This document shows, one piece after another, positions 10,368 to 25,463 of a stretch of 62,304 bases of DNA. Where the stretch lies: positions 1 through 62,304 of the forward strand of contig JANZYW010000004.1 in NCBI GenBank assembly GCA_026413325.1. Reading direction: 5' to 3'. The DNA is from Bacteroidia bacterium. Lineage in GTDB: Bacteria > Bacteroidota > Bacteroidia > SpSt-205. A program made the position numbers and the translations under genes. Position 1 is the first letter of the stretch. Every line of letters starts with the position of its first letter. Below the pieces are notes generated by a model that saw only the letters and a list, made by a program, of their open reading frames with translations, did not search any database and had not been told where the DNA came from.

Positions 10368-11571
10368 CCCTCTACACCACGTACTGGAAAAAGTCATGCA
10401 CATTGAAGAACACCAGCTACACCAGACAACCTTGTCAAAGCTTCGGGGAAAACTCGCGCTACGCAGAAACGGTCGGGGGGAAGGGACTGAGTTGCGCTGC
10501 GAAGTAGGTCTACAGGACCTGTCCAAACTATAGCAGGAATGTCTCCAAGGGAAACTTTGGTCCCCCCAGAGAGGCTTTCAATAAGTGCATCTCCACGGAC
10601 ATAAAAAGTATCGATGGGACGGGTTGGAAGCACAATCTGCCTGTCAGGCAGCGGCGGTCTGTGAGGACTCTTCCCTAAAAATAGATGGAAACACAGATCC
10701 CCCATCACGGCGGAAGCCGTAGCAGAAGGTCCAGCCCCAAGTCCCTGGTAATATTGCTTCCCCGCCCAAAGAAGGTCTAATATAATCCCGTTTTCCGCTC
10801 CTCTGAGCCCAGCAAAAGGATGCTCGGAAGGGAGAATTGCGGGCCCCACATACGTGTATAGTCCCTCTGAGGAAGAGGTCGCATAAGCTACAGGCTTGAG
10901 GAAAACCTTATGTCGAGATAAGTACTCTACCTCCAGAGGACTTATACCATAAATCCCAGTAACAAACAGCTCCGAAGGAGAAAGTACCTTTTGAAAAAGG
11001 TGCCAAACGAACAATATCAGCTTATAAGCTGCATCCCATCCCGAAAGGTCTAAATGGGGATTTTCTTCTGCATATCCTCGAGCCTGCGCCTCTAATAAAG
11101 CCTCCTCCAGAGAAAGCCCCCTTTGGAAAACCTGTTCGAGTATGTAATGAGAAGTTCCATTCAGCACGGCTACAAGCTCTCGTGACGGCTCCACGGAAAA
11201 GTGAGAAAGGATTCCTCCAAAAACTGGAATAGAGGCGGCAGCCGCCGCCTCGTGATATAGAACTGCTTTCGGATGAGACTCTAACCACCCTGCGAGGATA
11301 GAAAGATTTTCTGCCAGAGGCCGCTTGCTGGACGTAATGACTACTTTTCCTGCTTGGAGGCTTCGAAATATGATCTCCCACCCTGCTATGGGATCACTCG
11401 TACATTCTATAACTATATCAGCTTTTTCCCAGCTATCTCTCCAAGAAAGATCGTCATAAGAGTAAATATGGGGAATATTCGGATGCTTTTCTCTGTGCTT
11501 GACTACTACTCCGATAATTTCTGCAGGCAGGAAGGCACTGAGAGAAGAAAAAAGGCGATAAAAGCCTCCTC

Positions 11572-15139
<3,568 letters not shown>

Positions 15140-15143
<4 letters not shown>

Positions 15144-16180
15144 GAAGCTACGCTCGGGTCCGCAGAGGACCCTTCATTCTTGTATCCTGTTAGGCTATCC
15201 CAACCGAGGAGAGGTACTGGCTGCACCTGCCCCAGAGGATCTTCCAAAAGAACCTCTTCCAGTTCGGTGGCAAACCCGATTACATGAATCTGAGGCTCTT
15301 GCTTCAATTTTTCATAGTCTTCCACAGGGACAGTAAAAAGAAGCTCATATTCTTCCCCCCCATACAAGAGGAAGGTACTCAGCGGCGAATCTAATAACTC
15401 TGAGACCCGCTGAGTCTGGTCATGAAAGGGCAAACGGGCCAGATAAACATGAAATCCTACCCCGGAAGCCTTAGACAAAGCATGCAAACCCACTGCAAGT
15501 CCATCCGAGAGATCTGTCATGCTGCTGGGCTTGATTCCCAGATCTCTGAGGCGGCGAACCATATCACAGCGAGCCTCTGGCTTGAGTTGTCTACTTACCA
15601 CATAGGTAAAATCAGCAACATCAGGCTGTACAGAGGGGTTCGCCAAAAAAACTGCCTTTTCCCTCTGAAGGATCTTCAGCCCTGCATAAGCCCCTCCTAA
15701 GTCCCCTGTCACACAAAGCAAGTGCGTAGGAGAAGCCCCTTTTCTATATGTGATCCGTTCTTTCTCCACCCTCCCCACCACAGTTACGCTCAGCCATAAA
15801 TCTCTACTGCCCGAAATATCTCCACCCACTACAGCTACGTTGTATTTCTCTTCTACGGCTCGAAAACCAGCATATACGTCCTCCATATAAGAAGGGATAA
15901 TGTGCCGAGGTATACCTAAAGAAACCACCAAAAAAAGAGGCTCACCGTTCATAGCACAGATATCACTTATAGCCGCAGTAGCCGCTTTGTAACCAACATA
16001 ACGAGGTGCATGATAGACGCGATCAAAATCCCAGTACTCGTGTAGCGTATCCACAGAAATAAGCCCATAGTGTGAATTGTTCCATTCCCACACAGCGGCA
16101 TCGTCTCCGATTCCATGAACTAAGCCTGGACGGGTACCCAGCAATTTACTGGCCAGGCGAGTGAGAAAATCAAGTTCCAC
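15140..16180 (-). CDS. thiL: Thiamine-monophosphate kinase
   Basis: GIGDDAAVW, VSVDTLHEYWDFD-like region, GGDISGS, SSMTDLSDGLA, GGEEYELLFTV. Confidence 0.93.
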
Positions 16181-16204
16181 TTCGTCAAAAGAACTAAAAC
16201 AACT

Positions 16205-17239
16205 TCATCCCCTCAGCAGTCCGAGGGAACGGCTCATCTCTAACATCTTATCAATCGGACGACGAGCAGCCTCGATCAATTCGGAGGGTAAGCTTATCTC
16301 AGGCGCTTCAAATAACAAGGCGTTGTAAATCTTTTCAAGGGTATTCAACTTCATATGAGGACATGTATTACAGGAACAAGAGTACTCAGATGGAGCCTGT
16401 ATAAGCTCCTTATGAGGAGCTCTTTGCTTCATTTGATGGAGAATCCCAGGTTCTGTCGCTACTATAAACTGGAGTTTAGGGGACTGGACGACATAGTTTA
16501 AGAGAGAGGTAGTAGAGCCGATAAAATCCGCTTGCTCTAAAAGAGCAGGCTCACACTCAGGATGGGCGATCAACTCTGCATCAGGATACTGAGCTCGAAG
16601 AGAACGTACCTTTTGATGAGAAAAAATCGTATGAACCATGCAGACGCCCTCCCACAAGACCATATCCCGACCTGTCTTCCTTATCACGTAAGCACCGAGA
16701 TTCTTATCAGGAGCGAATATGAGCTTCCAGTCAGCGGGGAGAGCTTGCACAATAGGAACAGCATTGGAAGAGGTTACAATGACGTCACTCATGGCCTTTA
16801 TCGCTGCAGAGGTGTTGATATAGCTTACCACCTTATGATCAGGGTACTTTGCCTTGAAAGCAGCGAAGGCAGCAGGGGGACAGCTGTCAGAGAGAGAACA
16901 ACCTGCATTTATATCGGGAATCAAAACCTTCTTCGTAGGGTTGAGAATCTTGGCTGTCTCTGCCATGAAGTGAACTCCAGCAAATACGATTATATCAGCT
17001 TTGGTCTCAGCTGCCTTCTGAGATAAGCCGAGGCTATCCCCAACAAAGTCAGCTATATCTTGAATATCTGCGTCTTGATAATAGTGAGCTAAAAGAACCG
17101 CATTCTTTTCCTTCTTGAGTCTCTGAATCTCGGAGAAGAGATCTACCCCCAGAGGGGGCTCCACAGGGATGTATCCATAATCGTGAATCCAAATAGATAT
17201 TTCTTCTGGTGTTGGTGAAGCTGTGGATTGTGGGAACAT
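16205..17239 (-). CDS. nadA: Quinolinate synthase
   Basis: [53 protein letters not shown] 17239 chosen; the ORF extends to 17347. Confidence 0.93.
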   Translation of the reverse strand: MFPQSTASPTPEEISIWIHDYGYIPVEPPLGVDLFSEIQRLKKEKNAVLLAHYYQDADIQDIADFVGDSLGLSQKAAETKADIIVFAGVHFMAETAKILNPTKKVLIPDINAGCSLSDSCPPAAFAAFKAKYPDHKVVSYINTSAAIKAMSDVIVTSSNAVPIVQALPADWKLIFAPDKNLGAYVIRKTGRDMVLWEGVCMVHTIFSHQKVRSLRAQYPDAELIAHPECEPALLEQADFIGSTTSLLNYVVQSPKLQFIVATEPGILHQMKQRAPHKELIQAPSEYSCSCNTCPHMKLNTLEKIYNALLFEAPEISLPSELIEAARRPIDKMLEMSRSLGLLRG

Positions 17240-17365
17240 GTTGTCTAAGATAAGGAAAAAGGTCTGTTCCCGTGGGACTTTGATCTCATGCCCCTGTTGA
17301 AACTCTGTATGACAAACCGATGAAGAATTCTGGGATAACTTAGCCACCTACTCGGTACCCTACCT

Positions 17366-18580
17366 TTGTGCCCACTTCTTGATACGCCATTCCTTGCGTT
17401 TATGCCCATGGTTATCCACTGTATTCTCAACAATCTTACCTATGAGCAACGCTTACATAAGATTGCCTTAACCTTTGCTAAGGAGCATTTGGTAGAGGTC
17501 GTGGGTATCGTCCGGTCACGTATGGAACCTATTATTGCGGACAGGCCTTATCGAGTGAGTCGCCTTAGAGTTCCCTTCCGAAGGGGACCTCTTTTTTTCC
17601 TTGTAGCCAACCTTCAGATGTTCCTATATCTCCTCTTTCGAAGGGGGTGGAATGCTGTTCTTGCTTCTGACTTAAATATCCTGCCTGCCTGCTGGCTGGC
17701 CGCCTCTTTAAAAGGCAAATCTCTTCTTTTAGACAGCAGAGAGCTGTATACACAAACTCCTTTCCTAAAGGAGCGTGCTGTGAGGCGCTTCATATGGGAG
17801 TTGGCAGAGAGATTTCTATACCCAAAGGTGGGTTACATACTTGCGGTAAGTCCTCCCATAGCGGACTATTTTTCCCAGAGATATAAAAAACCTGTATGGG
17901 TAGTCTACAACCTTCCACTAAGAGGGAGAGGTTTTGCTCGTCCTCGATTAGAGAATCGGCTCCTTTTATACCAGGGCCTCTTGCATCCCTATCGTGGGTT
18001 AGAGGAGCTCATCCTGGCCTTGGGTTATGTACGGGGCTGGAAACTATGGGTGGTAGGAGATGGACCTCTCCGACCTTATCTCGAAACGCTTGCTAAGCAA
18101 CAGCGACTTATGGACCGGATTACCTTCTTTGGACTCGTGCCTTTTGAAGCTATCCAAGGCTATACTCAACAAGCAACATTTGGCGTCTCTGGGGAGATCC
18201 CCCATGTCCTCAATCACAAATATGCCCTTCCCAACAAAGCCTTTGATTATCTGCAACAGGGGATTCCCCTCTTAGTTGGAGAAGCACCTCTTCTTCAGGC
18301 ACTTGTAAGGCACTATGGATGTGGACGTGTTGTAGAGCGGTGGCAGCCACGGGAGATAGCCTACACTCTTGAGGAGATAGAGCACGCTCATGAGATGTAT
18401 GATGTGTGGGTGGAGAAAGCTCGTGTAGCCGCTAAGGAACTTCACTGGGAGCGACAGGAACCCTGTCTCAGGGCGTGGCTGAATTTCGCCTTAGCAAAGA
18501 AGCCCCTTCCACCCCAGGGAGAGATAAAGGACTGCCACTCTGTCACTGCACTGGCCCATATATACCGTCAAGACGGATAA
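17366..18580 (+). CDS. Glycosyltransferase family 4/1-type protein (start may be ATG 17402)
   Basis: GT-B C-terminal pattern LLYQGLLHPYRGLEELILAL...LWVVGDGPLRPYLE...FFGLVPFEAIQGY; N-region LLDSRELYTQTPF. Confidence 0.75.
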   Translation: MCPLLDTPFLAFMPMVIHCILNNLTYEQRLHKIALTFAKEHLVEVVGIVRSRMEPIIADRPYRVSRLRVPFRRGPLFFLVANLQMFLYLLFRRGWNAVLASDLNILPACWLAASLKGKSLLLDSRELYTQTPFLKERAVRRFIWELAERFLYPKVGYILAVSPPIADYFSQRYKKPVWVVYNLPLRGRGFARPRLENRLLLYQGLLHPYRGLEELILALGYVRGWKLWVVGDGPLRPYLETLAKQQRLMDRITFFGLVPFEAIQGYTQQATFGVSGEIPHVLNHKYALPNKAFDYLQQGIPLLVGEAPLLQALVRHYGCGRVVERWQPREIAYTLEEIEHAHEMYDVWVEKARVAAKELHWERQEPCLRAWLNFALAKKPLPPQGEIKDCHSVTALAHIYRQDG

Positions 18581-18604
18581 AACTCAGTAACAGGATGCCC
18601 GCCC

Positions 18605-20005
18605 TCAGCGCAGCTCGTATACTCGGAAGGATCCCCACTTTCCTCGTTCTGCCTGTATGTGTGGAGCGGCTATACTGTCTAAAATACGGCTGTCACTGTA
18701 GAGATAGTGGACTCCTTTTCGCAAAGCTGTCTCTAAGACGGAGGGGATCTCCCTCTCGTCGGCTATGCACCAACCTTTCTTATGAATATGATAGGCATAA
18801 ATGAACCTGGATTGGTCTATGCCTATGATGACCCTCTCAGAGTCGGGGACGGCGGCTTGTAATTCTTTTTTATACCGAAGAAGGTCGGGATTGAAGCCAG
18901 GCTGGGAGGGATCCCATCGATGATGCATGCGAATCCAGGCTCCTACTGGCGCTGTAATTATGAAAAGAGCGATCCAGCCATACTTTCGGTCCCTCCACCA
19001 GGAGTCAAAAGCCTTCCCTATGGCCAGGCTCGTCCATGGTAACCAAGGAAAAAGGTAGTAATCATGTGGGTAGCCTAAAGTTGGCAGCTCATATAGAAGG
19101 TACAGGAGAAGGACTACACCGAGAGAAAAAAAGCCTCTCCATTTCTCTTTTTCTTGCCAGATGTATCGCAGCCCCAGAAGGAAGGGTACACAGGAGGCAT
19201 ATCCAATGATATTCTCAGGCAGTAGGGAAAATAAATGATGATACAGGAGTCGAAAATAAACTCCTGTAGAAAAGTCTGCGGCAAAAATACCTTTGACCAG
19301 CCCCTTATCTCTCCATAGATCCGTTGCTTGTACATACCAAAGCGCAGTTAGCAGAAAAGAGAGGGAAAAATAGCCCAGCATAGAGAGCAAAGGCTTTCGG
19401 AAGGGCCTTTGAAGCAGCTTTTCCCCCATAGGCAGGGCCCATAGGAGGAGAAAAGGTAGTTTCACGGCCGAAGCAACCCCCAGAAATAAACTGGCTATCA
19501 TAGGTTTTTCTCTCATCCAGAAGCCCAACCCCCATACTCCCAAGCCCAGAGCCAGCATGTCGGGCAAGGGACTGACGCTATAGTAAAAGAGGGCGGGCGA
19601 CCATAGAAATGCAGCTCCCGCTAAAAGGGCCGGGTCCCTGCTGAACACACTTGTAAGGAAGAAGGCCATTCCTCCTATGGCGATCAGGAAGGCTACGTAG
19701 GCAGCTTTCCGTCCCAGCTGGGACGGGTGATAGCTTGTAAGCTTTCCAAAGGCGGCTATACTCCACTGAAAGAGAGGAAACTCCACTCGAAAAATTCCAT
19801 CGGAATCTTCTCTGCAGTCTCTTCTTGGGTTCCAAATACGGAGATCTTCTTCGTAAAAGTTGACGGCTGTAGCTACAGTTTGACATTGCCTCCAAGCATG
19901 GAAGCCCATCAAGTCCAAAGAGAAGTGGGGTAGATGTAAAAAAAGGTGAACAAAGAGGTTTGCTATCAGAATAAAGCACGTACGATGCTTCCGGAGAAAA
20001 GTCAT
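18605..20005 (-). CDS. Polytopic membrane protein, ArnT/PMT-like glycosyltransferase (GT-C)
   Basis: FSLDLMGFHAWRQCQTV...VEFPLFQW, many hydrophobic helices. Confidence 0.6.
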   Translation of the reverse strand: MTFLRKHRTCFILIANLFVHLFLHLPHFSLDLMGFHAWRQCQTVATAVNFYEEDLRIWNPRRDCREDSDGIFRVEFPLFQWSIAAFGKLTSYHPSQLGRKAAYVAFLIAIGGMAFFLTSVFSRDPALLAGAAFLWSPALFYYSVSPLPDMLALGLGVWGLGFWMREKPMIASLFLGVASAVKLPFLLLWALPMGEKLLQRPFRKPLLSMLGYFSLSFLLTALWYVQATDLWRDKGLVKGIFAADFSTGVYFRLLYHHLFSLLPENIIGYASCVPFLLGLRYIWQEKEKWRGFFSLGVVLLLYLLYELPTLGYPHDYYLFPWLPWTSLAIGKAFDSWWRDRKYGWIALFIITAPVGAWIRMHHRWDPSQPGFNPDLLRYKKELQAAVPDSERVIIGIDQSRFIYAYHIHKKGWCIADEREIPSVLETALRKGVHYLYSDSRILDSIAAPHIQAERGKWGSFRVYELR

Positions 20006-20010
20006 GCTTT

Positions 20011-20018
20011 CAAAGGTA
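20011..20018 (-). promoter_or_regulatory. -7 element TACCTTTG
   Basis: Exact TAnnTTTG on minus, 5 nt before ATG 20005. Confidence 0.5.
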
Positions 20019-20083
20019 AAGGGGCTATTTTTTCTTCTATGGCTCGGCGCTGTCTTCTAAGTGGTGATGCGTCATAAGAGCAG

Positions 20084-20091
20084 TATATTTG
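20084..20091 (+). promoter_or_regulatory. -7 element TATATTTG of lipA
   Basis: Exact TAnnTTTG, 9 nt before ATG 20101. Confidence 0.5.
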
Positions 20092-20100
20092 GGGAGGTAT

Positions 20101-20964
20101 ATGCTGAGCAAAGCCCCTTCTCGGCCCTCGTGGCTGCGGGTGAAACTGCCTTCGGGTGAGAACTACCGCTTTGTCCGTCAGGTAATCGATGCGAATCACT
20201 TGCATACTGTCTGTGAAAGCGCACACTGCCCGAATATGGGGGAGTGTTGGGGGGCTGGAACCGCCACCTTTATGATTTTGGGCAATATATGTACTCGTTC
20301 TTGCGGCTTTTGTGCGGTTATGACGGGGCGTCCGACGGAGCTTGACTGGGAAGAGCCGGAGCGGGTGGCACATGCAGTGGAGCTCATGCGGCTTAAACAC
20401 TGTGTTATCACTTCTGTAAACCGAGACGAACTCAAAGATGGAGGAGCAGAAATATGGGCTCGTACGGTTCGAGCGATAAAGGATAGGATGCCCGACACGA
20501 CCATCGAGGTATTGTTACCAGACTTCAAGGGAAACTGGGATGCGCTGTATCGCGTGCTGGCGGAGCAGCCAGATGTCGTCTCTCACAATATGGAGACGGT
20601 CAAACGCCTCTATCGGCGGGTCCGTCCTCAGGCGAAGTATGAGCGCAGCTTGGAGCAGATACTCCGCACGAAACAAGCGGGTCTTCGCACGAAGTCAGGA
20701 GCTATGTTAGGGCTTGGAGAAACAAAGGACGAAGTCGTCGAACTAATGGAGGACCTTCTCGCCCACGGATGTGATGTCCTTACATTAGGACAGTATCTTC
20801 AGCCTACGCCCGCACACCTTCCCGTTGAGCGTTTCGTGTCGCCAGACGAATTCGCTTCATATGAGCGGCTGGGTCTGGCAATGGGCTTCGACTACGTAGA
20901 AAGCGGGCCCCTCGTGCGTTCTTCTTACCATTCGGAGCGGCATGTGAAGCCTCGGAAAGGATGA
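20101..20964 (+). CDS. lipA: Lipoyl synthase
   Basis: [13 protein letters not shown] and radical-SAM CTRSCGFC motifs. Confidence 0.97.
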   Translation: MLSKAPSRPSWLRVKLPSGENYRFVRQVIDANHLHTVCESAHCPNMGECWGAGTATFMILGNICTRSCGFCAVMTGRPTELDWEEPERVAHAVELMRLKHCVITSVNRDELKDGGAEIWARTVRAIKDRMPDTTIEVLLPDFKGNWDALYRVLAEQPDVVSHNMETVKRLYRRVRPQAKYERSLEQILRTKQAGLRTKSGAMLGLGETKDEVVELMEDLLAHGCDVLTLGQYLQPTPAHLPVERFVSPDEFASYERLGLAMGFDYVESGPLVRSSYHSERHVKPRKG

Positions 20965-22907
20965 GTTTCCTTCATCCTGCTTTTCTGTGGGGCTTGTTCG
21001 CCCTCTCCATTCCTATTATCGTCCATTTCTTTTACTTACGGCGTTCGCGTCGGTATGAGTTTTCACAGGTACGCTTGGTGGAGCTCCTCCAGCGGGCCAG
21101 TAAACCGTACCTTCGATTACGACACCTATTGCTTCTGTTTTTTCGCCTTGCGCTTGTTACGGCCGTCGTTTTTCTCTTCTCTCGGCCCTATCTGGGTAAA
21201 GCTTTTTCCTCCACGACCGAAAGTGCTTCCGTACTCATAGTGTGGGATGTTTCTCCCTCTATGACACCAGTGTTTGAAGTGTCTCGTGCGCTTGTCGAGC
21301 AAGCTATCCGCCAAGATCCCCCCTCCTATGAGTACCGTCTTCTCCTGACAGACGGGTATCTGCCGAGGGGGGAGTTCGTAACCCGAAAAGTGATGCAGGA
21401 GAAACTCAGAGAAGTGCAGCCAGCTGATATGGGATATCCCATCAGTGCTCTTTTGCAGCGGTCCGATTTGCTTTTTCGCGGAAGTCGATCCTCCATCCGA
21501 AAGATTTACATCGTTTCCGATTTCCAAGCCAGTTCGGTGGGGGACATCAGTCGCATCCCTCGAGAAGGGATAGAATCGGTGGTTTTATTTCCAGTTGAGG
21601 GGAGGTCTCGAGTAAATGCATATATCGACTCTATAGCAGTGACTTTGATAGGAGGGCAGAGACATCTCCGCTACCATCTAAGTGCCACTGACAATCGGGT
21701 GTACACTGTACAAGTTGAAGGTACTACCAGAGCTCTGACTGCAGGATGGTATGATATGTTTTTTGATAGGCAGATTCCTCCCTACGTAAAGTTCTCTATC
21801 GCGGGCGATGAAGTGACGTTCGATAATGAGGCATATGTGGGTTTGCTCCCGGCTGAAGAGACCAATTCCCGTATAGGATGGTTGGGGCCTAAGGAAGCAG
21901 AATCCGCTTTTGAGAAGCTTCATCAGGTCCTGGGAGTATCTCCATGGAAGGGCAGTTCAAAAGGAGAAATTCCTTGGCAACGGCTATCCGTTTTGGTTGC
22001 TTCGATGGAGGATTTGCCCGCTCAGGTACCTACATGGGTAGCTGAGGGAGGGTTGCTTATCACATTTCCTCCCCCGAACTGTACCTCTCCTCTCTGGAGG
22101 AAGCTACCTTTCGCAGCCGAAATAGAGCTCGTCCAGAAGCACGAGAACAAGAACCTGTCATCTGTAATCAAACCTAAGGTGGACGCTTTTTGGGAAGGGA
22201 TCTTTATGCATACTGATGCACAACCTACCTTTCTTGCGGAGCCTTTGCGACTGCGTCAGTTCTACTCCTTCCAGGTGCTGAGAGGCTTTTCTCTCTTAGA
22301 GGATGTGGAAGGCCATCCTTTGCTCTGGGAGGTCAGCTGGGGCAAAGGAAAGATTTACCTCTTTTCCTTCCCTTGGGGAGAGGCTGGTCTCGGGGAGCAC
22401 AGCGTTTTCGTTCCTTTATTTGAAAGACTTTACCAGAGAAGTGGACCGGGAGTAGAAAGAGGGAGAGTAGTGTGGTTGGGGCAAAAGACAGCTTTTTCCT
22501 TTCCCGTGGATGAGGGAGGGAGAGTGGTCTTGCGACATGTAGGCACTGGTCAGGAATACCTTCCTCCGATAGAAAGGAGAGGGAATGTGCAGCGATTCTT
22601 CTTAGGCGAGCACCCGATGAAAGCCGGGTTGTATGAAATCGCAGGAGCGAAAAATTTGCAAGGTTATCTGGGAGTAAATATTTCTCCCGAGGAGTCAGCA
22701 GGAGAATACCTATCGGTGGAGACATGGGAAAAAATGGGCTTCCCAGCCGAAGTGCGTCGATGGGATGGACGTGACTTTCGTCGGGAAAGAGTGGGTTTTC
22801 TGTGGCGGGACTGGTGGATCTGGCTGGGTATAGCCTTTCTTTTGATAATAGGGGAAACTTTTTGGGCGAGAAGTCTCCTACGCCCTGTTATCGAACCTGT
22901 ACCTTGA
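20961..22907 (+). CDS. BatA-domain (aerotolerance regulator N-terminal) membrane protein with vWA-like region
   Basis: [69 protein letters not shown]. Confidence 0.85.
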   Translation: MSFLHPAFLWGLFALSIPIIVHFFYLRRSRRYEFSQVRLVELLQRASKPYLRLRHLLLLFFRLALVTAVVFLFSRPYLGKAFSSTTESASVLIVWDVSPSMTPVFEVSRALVEQAIRQDPPSYEYRLLLTDGYLPRGEFVTRKVMQEKLREVQPADMGYPISALLQRSDLLFRGSRSSIRKIYIVSDFQASSVGDISRIPREGIESVVLFPVEGRSRVNAYIDSIAVTLIGGQRHLRYHLSATDNRVYTVQVEGTTRALTAGWYDMFFDRQIPPYVKFSIAGDEVTFDNEAYVGLLPAEETNSRIGWLGPKEAESAFEKLHQVLGVSPWKGSSKGEIPWQRLSVLVASMEDLPAQVPTWVAEGGLLITFPPPNCTSPLWRKLPFAAEIELVQKHENKNLSSVIKPKVDAFWEGIFMHTDAQPTFLAEPLRLRQFYSFQVLRGFSLLEDVEGHPLLWEVSWGKGKIYLFSFPWGEAGLGEHSVFVPLFERLYQRSGPGVERGRVVWLGQKTAFSFPVDEGGRVVLRHVGTGQEYLPPIERRGNVQRFFLGEHPMKAGLYEIAGAKNLQGYLGVNISPEESAGEYLSVETWEKMGFPAEVRRWDGRDFRRERVGFLWRDWWIWLGIAFLLIIGETFWARSLLRPVIEPVP

Positions 22908-23319
22908 AGCGATGGCGGTGCTCCTTTCCGTTGGAAGTGTAGTAAATCACTTCTGCTGTGCCTTGGAAACGCCTTTGGTCCAGAGTAGCTTCTAACTCTA
23001 CCTCTCCTCGTTCATTTGCATCGAAGTGGGTAGCACCTGCTTTTTGCCCTGCCTTGAAAAGTCGAACGATGAGTTTCGAGCGGGGCTTCAAGCCAGAGAT
23101 GTAGATGGAGTATGTCTTCCCTCCTTCTACCACCAGCGGGTCCTGCCACTGAAAAGGCTCTCTGTTCACCTGAATAAAGGCCTCTTCTCGAGCAGGCACT
23201 GGGACGGAAGAGACCTCCGCTTCTTCTTCTTCTCCGATCACTTCATGAGGATTGTAACCTCCTGTTTGGGCTTGAAGGAGAGCTGAGAGAAGAAGTAGGG
23301 GTAACACGACGTACCACAT
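22888..23319 (-). CDS. Exported protein of unknown function
   Basis: 143-aa ORF with signal peptide MWYVVLPLLLLSALLQAQ. Confidence 0.55.
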   Translation of the reverse strand: MWYVVLPLLLLSALLQAQTGGYNPHEVIGEEEEAEVSSVPVPAREEAFIQVNREPFQWQDPLVVEGGKTYSIYISGLKPRSKLIVRLFKAGQKAGATHFDANERGEVELEATLDQRRFQGTAEVIYYTSNGKEHRHRFKVQVR

Positions 23320-23334
23320 CTATGCGAAAATATT

Positions 23335-23342
23335 TATTTTTG
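23335..23342 (+). promoter_or_regulatory. -7 element TATTTTTG
   Basis: Exact TAnnTTTG, 5 nt before ATG 23348. Confidence 0.5.
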
Positions 23343-23347
23343 ACCTG

Positions 23348-23716
23348 ATGGGAGAGTTGGCTATAGACACTCTTTCTCTACCGCCTGTGTACTATAGATG
23401 GCTGCAAGTGGTGCGGCGTTTTCCGATGTTTGATGTCCGGCGAGCAGGCATCCTGTGTTCTATTCGGCTCTCCTATATTCTCGAACCGACTCAGGGAGCG
23501 AAAGACATTTTCCTTCATCGGCAGCGGCTGGGGGGGCTATTTCCTCCTCCGTATCTCCCGCTGGGGTATGATGTTTTTGGAAATATCCTTTTATGGGATT
23601 TAGAGAGTGGGGTTGTGTACCTTCATTGGCGCGGCGCTTCCCCTTCCTGTCAGGTAAAAGTCGCTCCCTCGTTAGAAGACCTATGTGATAAGTTATACTA
23701 CAGACCCATACATTGA
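23348..23716 (+). CDS. Small protein with weak SUKH (SMI1/KNR4)-like C-terminus
   Basis: PPPYLPLGYDVFGNILLWDLESGVVYLHW...SLEDLCDKLYY pattern; ATGA coupling to pabB-like gene. Confidence 0.5.
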   Translation: MGELAIDTLSLPPVYYRWLQVVRRFPMFDVRRAGILCSIRLSYILEPTQGAKDIFLHRQRLGGLFPPPYLPLGYDVFGNILLWDLESGVVYLHWRGASPSCQVKVAPSLEDLCDKLYYRPIH

Positions 23717-24858
23717 TGAAATTATCCTCCCTACTGCGCTGGGCAGATTCTTTTCCCTTTTTCTACCTCCATTTGCAGAACAACCCGCAGGATGACCTCT
23801 CCCACTATCGGTGGATCTTAGGGGTGGGACGGAAAGCCCACAGAGGTCCTTTTCACGAAGGGAAGTGGTATATGGGGGGGTGGCCCTATGAGTGGAAGGC
23901 ACCCTATAGAAAACCCTTGGTGGAATTTCCAAAAGAGGCTTTCTTCATCCCGCATATGGTCTTCGCCGCTGAAGAGGCTCCCGAGTGGGAAAAAGAATCT
24001 GTCCCCGAAGATTTTTTGAAGTATAATGCCTTCTTAGGAGCGTCTTTGGAACGGCCAGATTACCTCGATGCCGTCGAAAGCTTGAGAGAGCACATTTACA
24101 ATGGAGAAGTGTATCAGGTTAATCTCACCATTGTGCTGGCCTGGGAAGCAGTATTAGACCCGATAAGAGCCTTTTTGTACCTATTGGATTCTTTTCCTGC
24201 TACCTACAACTTTATTTTCAAGTACCAACAGAAATATGTCATCGGAGCTTCTCCAGAACGGTTCTTCTGGCTGTGGCGGCATCTCATCGCTCAGCAGCCC
24301 ATCAAGGGTACGATTAGACGGGGAAAGACGTGGCAGGAAGACCTCTTCCTCGTAGAGTCTCTGAGAAATAACCCAAAAGAACTGGCAGAGAATACCATGA
24401 TCGTGGATCTTGTACGGAATGATTTGCAGCGAGTGTGTGTGCCGGGTTCTGTGTCAGTGCCGGTCTGGGCGGGAGTTCACACCTTCCCTGGCGTGCATCA
24501 CCTCGTCTCTACTGTTTATGGGGAGCGAAAAAAAGAAGTCTCCTGGATAGAAGCGGTAGAGAGTTTGTTCCCTCCTGGCTCTATGACTGGAGCACCTAAA
24601 AGTGCGGCCCTAAAATATATCCATCGGTATGAGCCTGTCGGCCGTGGATTCTATGCGGGTGCGATTGGATATATGTCTGCTGATGGGTTAGCCGACTTCG
24701 CCGTAGTTATCCGAAGCTGGATATATGACAAAGCGTCTCGCCAGCTCCTTCTACAGGTTGGAAGCGGGATTACCTATGAGTCAGACCCTCAAGCAGAGTG
24801 GGAAGAATGCTGGCTTAAAGCAGAAAAGTTATTAGGGGCCCTCCGGCTCTCTGTCTAA
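23713..24858 (+). CDS. pabB: Chorismate-binding enzyme, aminodeoxychorismate synthase component I-like
   Basis: [52 protein letters not shown]. Confidence 0.88.
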   Translation: MMKLSSLLRWADSFPFFYLHLQNNPQDDLSHYRWILGVGRKAHRGPFHEGKWYMGGWPYEWKAPYRKPLVEFPKEAFFIPHMVFAAEEAPEWEKESVPEDFLKYNAFLGASLERPDYLDAVESLREHIYNGEVYQVNLTIVLAWEAVLDPIRAFLYLLDSFPATYNFIFKYQQKYVIGASPERFFWLWRHLIAQQPIKGTIRRGKTWQEDLFLVESLRNNPKELAENTMIVDLVRNDLQRVCVPGSVSVPVWAGVHTFPGVHHLVSTVYGERKKEVSWIEAVESLFPPGSMTGAPKSAALKYIHRYEPVGRGFYAGAIGYMSADGLADFAVVIRSWIYDKASRQLLLQVGSGITYESDPQAEWEECWLKAEKLLGALRLSV

Positions 24859-25346
24859 GCAAGGCGGTCTTGCAGGAGAGAGTGTTCCTTTTGTATCTTT
24901 TGCTGGAGCTCCATTAGAGCGTGTAGCAGCACCTCTGGGCGAGGGGGACAGCCTGGTACATATACATCCACAGGTAAAAACTGATCGACCCCCTGCACGA
25001 CTCCGTACACTCGATGCATACCCCCTGTCGAAGCACATGCGCCCATAGCGATGCACCACTTTGGCTCAGCCATCTGGTCCCATATGCGTTTGATAGCGTG
25101 AGCCATTTTGTAGGTGCACCAGCCTGCCACGATCATCACGTCTGCCTGACGGGGTGAAAAAGAAAATCGCTCCATGCCGAATCGAGCGATGTCATACTTA
25201 GGGCCTGCCGCAGCCATCATTTCAATAGCACAGCAAGCCAGCCCCATCGGCATAGGCCATAGAGAACCTGCTCGGGCCCAGCTTATCAGGTCATCCAGTC
25301 GAGAGAGCATGAATCCTTGCTGAGCCAGTGCTTTTTCTAAATCCAT
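24855..25346 (-). CDS. nuoB: NADH-quinone oxidoreductase subunit B (NuoB-like)
   Basis: [28 protein letters not shown] (all four Fe-S cysteines). ATG 25346 chosen over the longer ORF to 25427. Confidence 0.9.
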   Translation of the reverse strand: MDLEKALAQQGFMLSRLDDLISWARAGSLWPMPMGLACCAIEMMAAAGPKYDIARFGMERFSFSPRQADVMIVAGWCTYKMAHAIKRIWDQMAEPKWCIAMGACASTGGMHRVYGVVQGVDQFLPVDVYVPGCPPRPEVLLHALMELQQKIQKEHSLLQDRLA

Positions 25347-25357
25347 AAGACGAAAAA

Positions 25358-25365
25358 CAAAAGTA
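25358..25365 (-). promoter_or_regulatory. -7 element TACTTTTG of nuoB
   Basis: Exact TAnnTTTG on minus, 11 nt before ATG 25346. Confidence 0.45.
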
Positions 25366-25463
25366 CGGCATACAACTTGTACGGAGAACATTGTTGTGAC
25401 TGAGAACATAGCTAAGGAATCCAACACTCTGATGATTTGGAGAGCCCCTACCCCTCTAAGCGA

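Noticed and set aside
17412-17420. DnaA-box-like TTATCCACT
   Set aside because: A single one-mismatch site inside a glycosyltransferase gene, with no cluster or AT-rich region around it; not evidence for oriC.
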